Below are positions 1 through 9,263 of a stretch of 64,000 nucleotides of DNA, piece by piece (the first letter of the stretch is position 1; each line of letters begins with the position of its first letter). Origin of the DNA: Nostoc sp. KVJ3 (GTDB lineage: Bacteria > Cyanobacteriota > Cyanobacteriia > Cyanobacteriales > Nostocaceae); contig NZ_WWFG01000001.1 of NCBI RefSeq assembly GCF_026127265.1, positions 3,015,501-3,079,500 on the forward strand. Reading direction: 5' to 3'. Made by a program: the position numbers and the translations under genes. The notes under the pieces are model-generated. The model did not search any database and had not been told where the DNA came from. It saw nothing but the letters and a program-made list of their open reading frames with translations.

Positions 1-3000
1 TACCCGCAGCACCTGCGGTAATTACTGTATTACTACCACCAGAAGAAGAACGATGTTCGTAACGGGCACTGGCTTGAAACTGTGGATTATCAGAGTATTC
101 TAGCCCCACACTATAGCTATCACCACCATCAAATCCGATCGCAGATGCTGATTGACCAACAGCGAAGGGTTGGGCATATTGTTGTCCTGCTCCAGTCCGT
201 CCGAAGAAGTTGCCAAATACATGTTCATAAGCAACATTTAGTCGCAATCCAGAAGCAATAGTCCAACGATTATTTAGACCAATCGCCCCTTGGGTAGTCA
301 TTTCGTTAGCACCACCCAAGATTGAGTAACGACCGGTCAAGGTAGTATCTGAACCAAGTTTGTGTTCACCATTGACACTCAAGCTGGTGATGGAATTACC
401 CGAATATTGACCACTAGTGTAAAACTGCTGGGCCAGACTGATATTGACACCAGGAATTGCTGCCCAATTTAGCCCTAAAATAGTCCGGTCTGGGTAAACA
501 CTATCTTTTTGGGAAGATAAACTTAGTTCATTTTGAGCTTGGAAAGTCAGATTTTTAGCAATGGGAACGGAAAAACGCGATCGCAATTGATCGGAGTTAC
601 TACTCAAAGCACTGTCAGGGATGCGGTCTTCCCGATGACGATGAATCCAATCTACATCAACAATGGCGCTACCTAGACGTTGTTGAATACCGGCGGAAAT
701 GGTCGTTAGAGAATTATTAACTGCACTCCCAGGTATGGCCTGAGAACCAGGTGAAAACAGTTCTTCAAAGGTATCTAGAGGTTGGGGAGCAATGCCAAAA
801 TTGTCTTCGTGGTCGTACTGCGCCCTGACATTAGTGGTTGAAGAGAGTTTAGCTGTAACCTGCGCTCCATAACGGGTTTGTCCTGGGACAAAGCTGATAG
901 TGGCATTATTGGCAAAGCCTGTATCGGCAAAGCGATAGTAGGCACGACCTTGAATCCCGTTAGTAATTTGTCCTTCAGCTTCCAATCGGTATGCTTCACC
1001 GCTAACCTTTCCTACAACATCAGAATCATTAGTGGAATGAGCATATTCTGCAATTAACTTACCTTGATTGCCCAAAGAAATCAGTGCATCTGCACCATAG
1101 AGTTGAAAGTCACGCACTCCCTGATTTTCGTGGACATAAGTTGCTCCTATCCAACTTTCTTGGTTAAGTTTGCGGGAAAGATTATATTGCAAACGACCAG
1201 CATAGATATTGCTATCAGAGTTTCCACTGTCATATTGATAGCTAACAACAATCCGACGCACCAAGACTTGTCCGGTTTGATCGACATCGGTGCGAAGTAT
1301 GGGTTCGCGGAATAATAAGGTACCGCGATCGTAGTCGATTTCGTAGTCTTGGCCGAGGTTAAGCTGTTTCCGTTCTAATACAGTCCCAGGACGATTGAGT
1401 TCTTCTAACTCAATAAAGACATTTTCACTACCTGGTTGTAGTAGTCTGCGGGAGAGGAAGTAATAACCACTAGTACCATCGGGAGCAATGGTATCTCGTT
1501 GGAATGCTTCTAAGTGGTTGCCATACAAACCTGTAATTTGTAAGTTTCCGAAGTTGTAATTAGCTTTAAAACCGTGGAGTTGACGGGTGATAGAAGTAAA
1601 TTGCTGCGATCGCCGCGCAAATTCTTCGGTATTGTAGTCACCCCACATGGCATAATCAGGATCGGCACCGGGGATACCAGTTGAACGCTCAATACGCAGA
1701 TATACACTGTCAATGGAAGGAGCGACGACATCAACTTTCGAGCTATCGCCGTAGACAGGATAATTTTGCTCGCTAGATTGGTAAGTTCTAAACAGGCGAT
1801 TATCACAATTGCAATCTTCATTGAGATTACGAGAACTGTTATATGCACCTGTAAACAACCATTCTCCGATCGCACCAGTGGCAAATATGGCTGAATGGAA
1901 ATCTAATTGCGTTCTGTTATTTTTGTCAGGCGGGAGAAAATCGCGGAAACTACCGTAATAATCTGTACCTTTAGCACCCAAACGTAAATCTATTATGCCT
2001 GTCACCAAACTCGGACGCAGTGCAGTTTCAAATTGTAGTTGGGTAAAGGCCTCTAAATTATTAGTTATAGCGCGAATTGTGACAGTTTCTGCTTTTAGCT
2101 GCGATCGTAAAATTGCTGTAAATTGCCCCCCTTTCGCCTCCACTTGAAAACCGGGTTCATCAGGTTTGAAGTCTTTCCCAACAAACTCCCCAGCAGTGGG
2201 TATCAAAGTGATAACAGCATCACGATTAGAGCGATTACCACTTGCATCGAGCAGTTGACCCTTGATTGTCGCTGTAGAACGTCCATCTGCCGGGATACGT
2301 GACTCAACAGTTTCTAAGGTTAGTTTCTGTGGCGCTCCCCGGACTGCGACTTGCACCGTTATAGGAGGTTCTGTCCCTCCTACTACTTGTGCAGAGATGG
2401 TGTTATTACCTTCTTTTAACGAGACACCATACCATGTCTGCGTTACTAAGTTAGTACTGGCATCGCTTTCTGTTCGTCCAATTGAGGAAGGGTTTACCAA
2501 TACACCATTTGCCCGCAATTCTACTTTACTTCCAACAGGAAATTGCACAATCACCGTGGTAGCTGGAACATCCACAATGGTGTTTGGTGTTGGCATCAGG
2601 AATTTTATTCCTGTGGAGACGGGGGAAGTGGGGGGAATTTTCTGATTTTCCTTGGTTACTTCAGCTATTTTGCGTAACCCTCTAGGTAATTGAGCAGAAA
2701 AAGCTGGTATTTCCGTTGGAGAAGCTTGAAGTTGTGTCTTTGTGTCCTTGATTCCTGCTATTTTGCGTAAGCCTCTGGGCAAATCCACAGAATTTGCTGG
2801 TTGAAATGGTTGTATTTCCCTTTCATTTAGCTGTACATCTGCAATTGAACTATCAGTATTTGGTACTAGAGAAGTTGAAGGAAGTTCAAGAGTTAGAAAT
2901 TGCTTATCAGAACTTCCCAAAACATGAGGAGAACTTGAATCTATAATTTTTTCAGCAACTTTATTCCGAGCCGCTTCATCCTGCCTTTTCACGTCACTTC

Positions 3001-3247
3001 TAGACTGATTTTTTTGTAGTGAAGGAGGAGAATTAAAAACCTCTCCTTTCTTAGGAGATAAGTTTTCCAGAACTTCAGCATCTTCAGCACCCTTGTCTGC
3101 TTGCAAAGGCGAATCGGGTAAAAAAAGATTTTCATTTGTAGATTCTGCCTTAACTATGGCAGGATACAAAACAAGACTGAGAGCTATCGGCATCACCCCC
3201 ATCATCTTCAGGTTGAAAATAGTTGCATGGTGCAGTCTGGGTTTCAT
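1..3247 (-). CDS. Large outer-membrane beta-barrel surface protein (3' end outside window)
   Basis: The open frame starts at 3247 and runs through the left edge (1082 codons visible). Residues 1-34 look like a signal peptide ending VKA. A low-complexity acidic and Ser-rich stretch follows, holding the nonapeptide LPRGLRKIA twice (near residues 152 and 187). Residues about 305-390 resemble an invasin-type Ig-like fold (SRIPADGRSTATIKG). From about 400 on, alternating Tyr/Asn-rich strands look like a large beta-barrel, with a motif IDYDRGTLLFREP near 640 of a kind seen in big outer-membrane proteins. Its ATG overlaps the stop of the upstream DUF11 gene (ATGA), so the two are probably translationally coupled. 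I infer an outer-membrane anchor or exporter for the neighbouring secreted proteins. The exact family is not recognised. Confidence 0.75.
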   Translation of the reverse strand, partial: MKPRLHHATIFNLKMMGVMPIALSLVLYPAIVKAESTNENLFLPDSPLQADKGAEDAEVLENLSPKKGEVFNSPPSLQKNQSRSDVKRQDEAARNKVAEKIIDSSSPHVLGSSDKQFLTLELPSTSLVPNTDSSIADVQLNEREIQPFQPANSVDLPRGLRKIAGIKDTKTQLQASPTEIPAFSAQLPRGLRKIAEVTKENQKIPPTSPVSTGIKFLMPTPNTIVDVPATTVIVQFPVGSKVELRANGVLVNPSSIGRTESDASTNLVTQTWYGVSLKEGNNTISAQVVGGTEPPITVQVAVRGAPQKLTLETVESRIPADGRSTATIKGQLLDASGNRSNRDAVITLIPTAGEFVGKDFKPDEPGFQVEAKGGQFTAILRSQLKAETVTIRAITNNLEAFTQLQFETALRPSLVTGIIDLRLGAKGTDYYGSFRDFLPPDKNNRTQLDFHSAIFATGAIGEWLFTGAYNSSRNLNEDCNCDNRLFRTYQSSEQNYPVYGDSSKVDVVAPSIDSVYLRIERSTGIPGADPDYAMWGDYNTEEFARRSQQFTSITRQLHGFKANYNFGNLQITGLYGNHLEAFQRDTIAPDGTSGYYFLSRRLLQPGSENVFIELEELNRPGTVLERKQLNLGQDYEIDYDRGTLLFREPILRTDVDQTGQVLVRRIVVSYQYDSGNSDSNIYAGRLQYNLSRKLNQESWIGATYVHENQGVRDFQLYGADALISLGNQGKLIAEYAHSTNDSDVVGKVSGEAYRLEAEGQITNGIQGRAYYRFADTGFANNATISFVPGQTRYGAQVTAKLSSTTNVRAQYDHEDNFGIAPQPLDTFEELFSPGSQAIPGSAVNNSLTTISAGIQQRLGSAIVDVDWIHRHREDRIPDSALSSNSDQLRSRFSVPIAKNLTFQAQNELSLSSQKDSVYPDRTILGLNWAAIPGVNISLAQQFYTSGQYSGNSITSLSVNGEHKLGSDTTLTGRYSILGGANEMTTQGAIGLNNRWTIASGLRLNVAYEHVFGNFFGRTGAGQQYAQPFAVGQSASAIGFDGGDSYSVGLEYSDNPQFQASARYEHRSSSGGSNTVITAGAAG

Positions 3248-4794
3248 TTTTTGACTGGCTCCTGGAAGGCGGGGGTAACAGCGAAATTCATCCGGGCCAA
3301 GCCACCGGGTTCTAAACGCACTAGGCGAGATTGGCTATTTCGTTCGCGGAATTTTTTGTTGGGAGCTAGGGTGTAACCGGGTACACTGCTGAGGTCTAGT
3401 ACACCCGTATGGCTTCCGGGTAAGACATTAGCTAAGGAGAACAAACCGTTAGGATCTGTGGTGATGCGGTTTCCGTCTTCCAGAAAAATTACTGCATTGG
3501 GGATTCCAGGTTCACCAGGTTGTTGTTCACCGTCAAAGTTTTTATCAATAAACACGCGACCGATAATAGTGCCACAATCAGAAAGGATTCCGGGACGAAT
3601 TTTTAACTGGTGTGTTGCAGGGCCATCTTTGGTACTAAAACGGTTATCAGCTCTTTGACCATTAACGATCGCACTATTAAGACCATTACCACGCACAGCA
3701 TCGGCTGTTAGTTGAGCTGCATAAGCAATATTTAGGGTTTTTTCTGTAGGAATTGTTACGTCTGTGCGGAATGTCACCGTGTTTGCATTGCGTTCTGAGG
3801 TGATAGCAACTGATTTGCCATCCAACTCTCCGCGCACAGATTTAGGTAAAAATTGGAATCCTAAAGGTAAGTTATCGGTAACAAATATATTATTTAAACC
3901 AGCATCAGCAAGATTTTTGACCGAGATCCGGTAGATTACTGTATCTCCAGGTTCAGCAGTAGCGCGATCGCCTGTTTTGACAATCTGCAACTGATTTGCT
4001 TGACACAAATTTGTGGTGAATTCAAAGGCTAATAAATCCAGTCCTACTACTTCTGCATTGGGAACTAAGACAACTGTTTGCTCTACCCTAGTCTCGCCAG
4101 TGAGACTGATTGGTTGACCATCTAAAGAACTCGCAACATATCGCACGATATTATTACCTTGTGTGCCAGTGCTTCCAAGGATTTCAATCTTGATCCGCCG
4201 TTGTTTGTAGATAGAATTTGGCGGTGGATTAACTACAAAAATATAAGTTCTACCTGGATCAGTTTGACCCTTATTCGGATCGAGTAGAAAATTGTAGACA
4301 CCCGCAGGGTTATTCGTAACGAAGTAGGGGTTACTATTCTCGGTATTTGGCGATTTACCGCCAGGAACATTGTTATTAGGAATATCGGGTAACTCGGTTC
4401 GAGTCAAAGAAACCAAGCGGCCTAATTCTGTTCCCGTTGGGTCGCTAGGGTTAGGTTCATATACGCCAACAGAAAAACCTGTATAGTCAGGTAAAATAGT
4501 ACCAGCGCAACCTAAGATCCGCCCTAATGGATCGACTAATGGGTTAGGACTAACATTCAGTTGGCTAGAAGTTCCGTCATATTTTTGATTAGTAGCAGAA
4601 TCTGTATAAGTATAAGTAGCTTGATTTATTAATGCTGAAGATGCACCTAGATTGTTAGTCGATTGTGCGATCGCTGGTATAGGTATAGTAGTTTGCAAAA
4701 AACTTCCCAGAAGAACAGTAGCTGTTAACTTTTGATACCAGCTACTGCTAGAAGTAGTTTGTTTTTGCTTTTGAGGACGGCTCACTGAACACAT
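3244..4794 (-). CDS. Secreted DUF11 plus SdrD-type B-domain protein
   Basis: 516 residues. The N-terminus carries a long signal peptide ending near AIAQ (about residue 44). A unique region follows, starting with an INQATYTYTD motif that resembles the start of the 843-residue protein of the same cluster. Residues about 270-385 form a DUF11/conserved-repeat domain (AEPGDTVIYRISVKN). Residues about 405-495 match the SdrD B / CnaB-like fold (GRVFIDKNFDGEQQPGEPG), a domain of Gram-positive adhesins. The first ATG has GAGGAG touching it. A GTG at 4785 sits nine bases after that Shine-Dalgarno and may be the true start. The stop overlaps the next gene by four bases. Probably an exported structural or adhesive surface protein; the role is inferred. 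Confidence 0.8.
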   Translation of the reverse strand: MCSVSRPQKQKQTTSSSSWYQKLTATVLLGSFLQTTIPIPAIAQSTNNLGASSALINQATYTYTDSATNQKYDGTSSQLNVSPNPLVDPLGRILGCAGTILPDYTGFSVGVYEPNPSDPTGTELGRLVSLTRTELPDIPNNNVPGGKSPNTENSNPYFVTNNPAGVYNFLLDPNKGQTDPGRTYIFVVNPPPNSIYKQRRIKIEILGSTGTQGNNIVRYVASSLDGQPISLTGETRVEQTVVLVPNAEVVGLDLLAFEFTTNLCQANQLQIVKTGDRATAEPGDTVIYRISVKNLADAGLNNIFVTDNLPLGFQFLPKSVRGELDGKSVAITSERNANTVTFRTDVTIPTEKTLNIAYAAQLTADAVRGNGLNSAIVNGQRADNRFSTKDGPATHQLKIRPGILSDCGTIIGRVFIDKNFDGEQQPGEPGIPNAVIFLEDGNRITTDPNGLFSLANVLPGSHTGVLDLSSVPGYTLAPNKKFRERNSQSRLVRLEPGGLARMNFAVTPAFQEPVKK

Positions 4795-4944
4795 CTCCTC
4801 TGGAATGCCACTTTTTCTGTTAATAAAAGCACTTGTTTATCTATCGAAGATCCCTCCGACTCTCCTTATAAAGCACGGCTGTTTTCTTCCCTTTAGCCCC
4901 TTTTTAAGGAGGCGAGGGGATCTTATCCGTATAGGCATAGCAAA

Positions 4945-5511
4945 TCAGCGCACTTGGATTTGATAAATCGCCTTAACCGTTTTCTTTGCCGCAACTGATG
5001 GCACTTGCAAACGGATGTGGGTGTAAACATTTGCTGGTGCTGGTTTTGTTTCCACTTTCCCGTCAGGAAGAGTAACTTTAACAGTGGGATTTTCAACAAA
5101 ACTGCGTCCACCATCAATGCTGTAAGTCACCTTAGTATCATTAGTGGCAACTGTAGATTTCAGCACGTATACCATTCCTTTGGGAATAGCTTGATTAAGA
5201 GTTAGATTTTTAACTAGGCGATCGCTCTTATTTTCGCCACTTAATGTATATCGCAACACATCACCAGGTTGCACCACAGCTTGACCTTTTAAAGGTTGCC
5301 ATGTCTTGCTTTGCTTGCCGTTCTGATCCTGTGCTACCACTTGTTTCTCAGCCTCTAAGCGCAATTGTATTTGCCCTTGAGTTTTGACATTTTGAGCGAT
5401 CGCACTTGTAGAATGCCATAATAAACCACCAACTCCCGGCATTTGATCAACAAATGATAATGTCGCAATTAATGCCAATGCACCCATACCCGCAACAGAA
5501 ACACGCTTCAT
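4945..5511 (-). CDS. Small secreted DUF11-like protein
   Basis: 188 residues with an N-terminal signal sequence (basic MKRVSV, hydrophobic core, cleavage near SAIAQ). Residues about 75-185 form a single DUF11-like beta-sandwich: VVQPGDVLRYTLSGEN, then IPKGMVYV and a C-terminal IYQIQVR strand. The start is supported by TGAGG eight bases upstream of the ATG. It lies between two larger DUF11 proteins on the same strand, with 150 bp to the next gene and about 380 bp to the previous one, so it is probably part of the same surface cluster. No catalytic motif is visible. It could be a minor subunit or periplasmic partner of the larger proteins, which is inference from position and shared fold. Confidence 0.75.
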   Translation of the reverse strand: MKRVSVAGMGALALIATLSFVDQMPGVGGLLWHSTSAIAQNVKTQGQIQLRLEAEKQVVAQDQNGKQSKTWQPLKGQAVVQPGDVLRYTLSGENKSDRLVKNLTLNQAIPKGMVYVLKSTVATNDTKVTYSIDGGRSFVENPTVKVTLPDGKVETKPAPANVYTHIRLQVPSVAAKKTVKAIYQIQVR

Positions 5512-5674
5512 ATCAATAACCTCAAAAAACTTCCAGAATTGTTGATTGTTGACTTATCTTTCCCTGCTTTTGCGAAGAAAGAGTCACTCCCCTCTTTGCT
5601 TCCTGTTTAGCAAAGTAGTTTCATACAAGTAGAGAAAAACTCAAACTGGGTTTCCAAACTTCTCCCAAGTGGGG

Positions 5675-5823
5675 GCTATGGTGTATAAACATCTTGCTAA
5701 TCAAGCACAAATCCTGGATTTACCCCCCTTAATCCCCCCTTGCAAAGGGTGGAAATATCCGGTTCTCCCCCTTTATAAGGGGGAGTTAGAGGGGGTGAGA
5801 AGAACTTGTATACACACCCTAGC
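5675..5823. repeat. 149-bp MITE-like element, copy 1
   Basis: It begins GCTATGGTGTATAAAC and ends with the near-inverse (13 of 16 terminal bases match). The interior has G-rich and C-rich hairpins. It matches, in reverse orientation and with identical length, the element at 58338-58486. No clean target duplication remains here. It sits in the gap between the 843- and 188-residue surface-protein genes. Confidence 0.8.
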
Positions 5824-5890
5824 CTCGTGGAGGAGAGGGGTAAAAAGCCTGTGCAGAAAACGAGAAATCAAGACTTATGTACTTTTCTTT

Positions 5891-8422
5891 CTAGTTCACC
5901 TTGCGCTGGAAAGTAAATGTTCTTTGTACACTCGGGCCAATCTGTCCAGTTACAGTATCCACATACTTACTTACATCCGTATTTACCGTAGTTCCAGTTT
6001 GGTCATTACCAGAATTAGTAGCTGGATTACCACTGAAGAATTGAATAGTCGATGTCCCAGAATCCTTAGCTGAACTAACAATGTTGCTAGTATCAATTTG
6101 ACCGTTGTTATCGTTGTCTTTCGCCCAGTTGTTCTTACCATCATTCAAGGCTGTACTGAGAGTCCCATCTTCAGTAATCACAATCTTGTCAGCATTCAGA
6201 ATTACATTCCCAGTTCCCACTTGAGGAGTAGAAATATTCTTGTAAGTAATCCGATACTCAATAATGTTTCCTGGGGCAGGTTTTTTGGGTGTAACACTAA
6301 ATGTGCCATCAGCACTATTTGCTAGTGCTGGCCCAGTTCCTTGTAAAACTCGTGACTCTTTCAGCAATTGCAAGAAGCCAGTGTATACACGGTCAATGCT
6401 GATGTTTTGGGGTTTTCCAGTCGGATCGCCAGGATTAGTAGTTGAGTCAATGAAAGCCGTAATCGGTGTAGGGAAGCCGCGTTCGAGGGTTGTTGTGACA
6501 GATGCACCTTGAGCAGTAGTATCAGTTGAGAGCGGTGTATTAGCAGGTAGATCAACGCTTACACCATAGTTAGCTTTACCACCATTGGCTGCAACTGCAT
6601 CAATTCGCACTGGATTAGTGGCACTAACTGGGTTGCCTCCGACAGTACCCGTACCACTCGTGAATCCAAAGCTTGTGCCATTGTATGTGTAAGCAGCTGA
6701 TAAACCTTGATAGGATACCGTCACCACTGTACCTGTAGGCAAATCACCTGGTATTTTTGGTGGTGTAGGTACGAGAGAAATATTGGCAGGAGATGTACCA
6801 GTATTCTGAACTGTGTTAGTAAAGGATACCGCAGATGGATCGACCTTTGATCCAGGAGTAATATTAGGTGGAATTAGTGCTGATCTATTGGTGAAGTCAT
6901 CATTGTTGTCGGTGGGGCCAACTGCATCAGGTACTCCATTTGGCCCATTCAACAGAGAGGTGGCATTGGGTACTGAGAGGGTAGCTAGGTTGTAATCCCC
7001 AGCAGTAGTTTTAGTACCAGTGTTATTATTCTGTGCGTCTATAAAAGGAGGTGTCGAGCCATTAGGAGCAAAACCTGTGTCTCCTACTTGTGTAGTGGGA
7101 AAGGTGTTATTATTGGAGTCAAAGTTACCTGGGTTTTGGTCTCCTGAATCGTCATAGACTTTGGTGTTTGGATCTCCAGCCGTTGCACCAGTCACCTGAG
7201 CGATGTTGTAAATGTTTACTGGGCCATTTCCACTTGCACCAGTGGCCTTAACTTGGATGCTAAAACCACTAACTGTTGTCCCAGTTGCAACTGAAGTGAC
7301 AACGCTAGGATCGTTAACGAAACCGATACGTGTAACTGAACTCAAGGATGCTGGGGCGACAGTTGTCCACGAAGCTGCTTCAGCAGTTGTAGTGCTAGAA
7401 GTAATAGGGGTAATGCTGTAAACTACTTTCCACCCAGAGGGAGCAGTTGGAGTGCTATTAAGCACTGTATTTGCTGGAATAGCATCAGAAACTAAGATGC
7501 GGCTGACTGTTGCACTATCAATACTGATATTTGTGCCAGCCAAAGCTGCGGGGGTAACACCACTAGCAGTTACATCGTTAGCTTCAACCCGTAAGCTCAA
7601 ACCATAAGTTAGCAGGTCATCACTCAGGGAACTAGAAGTGCCAGCATTATCATAGGCTGTCTTAGTTTTGAGGATAGTTGGTAACGCCCTTGTATTAGCA
7701 GTACTTCCTACTTTAATCTGCTGGGTAGCACTGGCTTCTCTCACACCATTGACTGGCGCTCCGGCTGCGTTGCCATTATCAACAGTGTAAACGTCACCAC
7801 CATCAGCAATTCGGGATTGGTTTTGAGCGTCACCAGGAGTTTGTCCTAATTGGACAGTAATAGTATCCCCATTTTGAGCGCCAGCTTGGACGGTAACTGG
7901 TACACGCACTAACACAGTACCATTAACTGCCACGGGAGTTGGTGTAGTTAGTCCACCAGCAGGGATATTTGTCCAGGTTGTACCGCCATCAGTACTATAT
8001 TGCAAGTTACCAGGTGTGCCACCAGGTAGTGTCCCCGAAACTGTGGCTGGCCCTGTTGTTGTCGCTAAGTTAGGAATCTGGAATTTGGTGGAGTCGTTAC
8101 CGACGTTGGTTACGGTGTAAGTGTAAATTAGTGTATTACCAGGGTTAGCAGTACCTGTAATCCCAGAACCTGTAACAGTAATACCAGCCACCTCTGCTAT
8201 AGTTACAGTGACAGTGTTAGATGTAGAATTGATGGGACTCCCTGGCGCGTTGGGATCTTCGTAGGTTGCTGTGGCTGTGTTGCTTATAGATGTACCCGCA
8301 GTAGTTCCGTCAGCTAATACAGGTGCAATAAATTGGAAAAAGCTACCAGTTAATAATGCTGTTGCTACTAGAGATTGGTAAGGCTGGATCTGCTTGTTGA
8401 TAGATTTGTTTCGGTTTACCAT
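5891..8422 (-). CDS. Large secreted DUF11-repeat surface protein
   Basis: 843 residues, the first gene of the surface cluster. The basic N-terminus and hydrophobic stretch (residues about 15-38, ending VLADG) form a signal peptide. The rest is rich in Thr, Ser, Asn, Gly and Pro and nearly free of Cys. It begins ISNTATATYEDP and carries DUF11-type strands (NPGNTLIYTYTVTNVGND near residue 90; PGNIIEYRITYKN near 720). Near residue 765 is DNDNNGQID, a calcium-loop-like motif. No LPXTG or other anchor is visible, so retention at the surface may depend on the downstream beta-barrel protein. No Shine-Dalgarno is obvious before the ATG. Likely a fibrous or S-layer-like exoprotein; function inferred from composition and fold only. 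Confidence 0.8.
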   Translation of the reverse strand: MVNRNKSINKQIQPYQSLVATALLTGSFFQFIAPVLADGTTAGTSISNTATATYEDPNAPGSPINSTSNTVTVTIAEVAGITVTGSGITGTANPGNTLIYTYTVTNVGNDSTKFQIPNLATTTGPATVSGTLPGGTPGNLQYSTDGGTTWTNIPAGGLTTPTPVAVNGTVLVRVPVTVQAGAQNGDTITVQLGQTPGDAQNQSRIADGGDVYTVDNGNAAGAPVNGVREASATQQIKVGSTANTRALPTILKTKTAYDNAGTSSSLSDDLLTYGLSLRVEANDVTASGVTPAALAGTNISIDSATVSRILVSDAIPANTVLNSTPTAPSGWKVVYSITPITSSTTTAEAASWTTVAPASLSSVTRIGFVNDPSVVTSVATGTTVSGFSIQVKATGASGNGPVNIYNIAQVTGATAGDPNTKVYDDSGDQNPGNFDSNNNTFPTTQVGDTGFAPNGSTPPFIDAQNNNTGTKTTAGDYNLATLSVPNATSLLNGPNGVPDAVGPTDNNDDFTNRSALIPPNITPGSKVDPSAVSFTNTVQNTGTSPANISLVPTPPKIPGDLPTGTVVTVSYQGLSAAYTYNGTSFGFTSGTGTVGGNPVSATNPVRIDAVAANGGKANYGVSVDLPANTPLSTDTTAQGASVTTTLERGFPTPITAFIDSTTNPGDPTGKPQNISIDRVYTGFLQLLKESRVLQGTGPALANSADGTFSVTPKKPAPGNIIEYRITYKNISTPQVGTGNVILNADKIVITEDGTLSTALNDGKNNWAKDNDNNGQIDTSNIVSSAKDSGTSTIQFFSGNPATNSGNDQTGTTVNTDVSKYVDTVTGQIGPSVQRTFTFQRKVN

Positions 8423-9158
8423 AAAAGTAGTTTGTTTTTTTGCTGAACTTGGATCTTGGTTTTTGAGACAGGATTAAGTTCGGCAATTCCTTAAAGAATT
8501 ACCGACTAGATTTGCCCAAAACCTTAAGTTTTTGGGCATTATATTTTTTAAGAAGCTATTAGCTACTCCTGAAAAACTAGATTGAGGCAATAGGCAAAAA
8601 AGTTATTGCCTACTAGCTTTACGCTTACTCTTGAGACTCAAGGGTGACAATCGCAAATATGGGTAATTTAATAGTGTGTCTTGCTGGGTTTTCTATGTAA
8701 ATAGAAATGTAGCTTTTATAGCCAAAAAAAACTTCAGTATAAATAAGTAACTTCTCTAGCGATGAATAAATGTATCAAAGCTAAAAAATTAACTTTATTT
8801 TGCCGACATAGATAGGAATTTTAGTGTTTAAAACCAAAGAAAAACACGCTACGACCTATATACCAAAGCACTTTTTAATAGCTGCTCATATCTATGCATA
8901 GTACTATGGGGAGTCATTGGTATAAATAAATAGAAAATTACCTCGGTGATTTGGATCACCAAGTAAAGTGATACTAATTCAATTAAATGTAAATTCAGCA
9001 TGGAAATAATGCAATTTAATCATATATATGATCGGTGTTTAGACTGAGTAACTGAAACTATTAGCTGATTTAAGAATAAGTAAATGCAAGTGTAAATACT
9101 AGATATGACAATTACGTATATAAAAATTTTACAATAACCATTTTTCCCAACACCAGGA

Positions 9159-9183
9159 ATACCCGACATTTTTAGTCGGGTAT
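9159..9183 (+). promoter_or_regulatory. Leader hairpin upstream of thrC
   Basis: ATACCCGAC and GTCGGGTAT form a perfect 9-bp stem around a 7-base loop, 80 bp before the thrC start. A short T-rich stretch follows about 12 bases later (TATTTTT). It may be a 5' leader structure or an attenuator. No leader peptide rich in Thr or Ile was seen. Confidence 0.4.
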
Positions 9184-9226
9184 GTTTGACTGGTATTTTT
9201 GCTCGTGTTACCATCAGGCGACAGCC

Positions 9227-9248
9227 GACAGACAAACGACAGACAAAC
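9227..9248 (+). repeat. 11-bp perfect tandem duplication
   Basis: GACAGACAAAC occurs twice in direct succession just ahead of the thrC start (9264). It leaves CAGGGAAAG as the only weak Shine-Dalgarno-like sequence. Confidence 0.8.
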
Positions 9249-9263
9249 AGGGAAAGCTAGTTT

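Larger units (their letters stand above)
8423..9263. other. Divergent intergenic region between the surface cluster and thrC
   Basis: About 840 bp, AT-rich, with no convincing gene. It must hold the promoters of both divergent units. Hairpins seen: AGGCAATA/TATTGCCT (8585-8611), GGTGAT/ATCACC (8945-8960) and the thrC leader hairpin listed separately. No transcription start can be assigned from sequence alone. Confidence 0.6.

Noticed and set aside
1510..2645. Several 80-127 residue open frames on both strands within 1-3247
   Set aside because: They are out-of-frame shadows of the continuous minus-strand barrel-protein frame, which has a signal peptide and protein-like composition.
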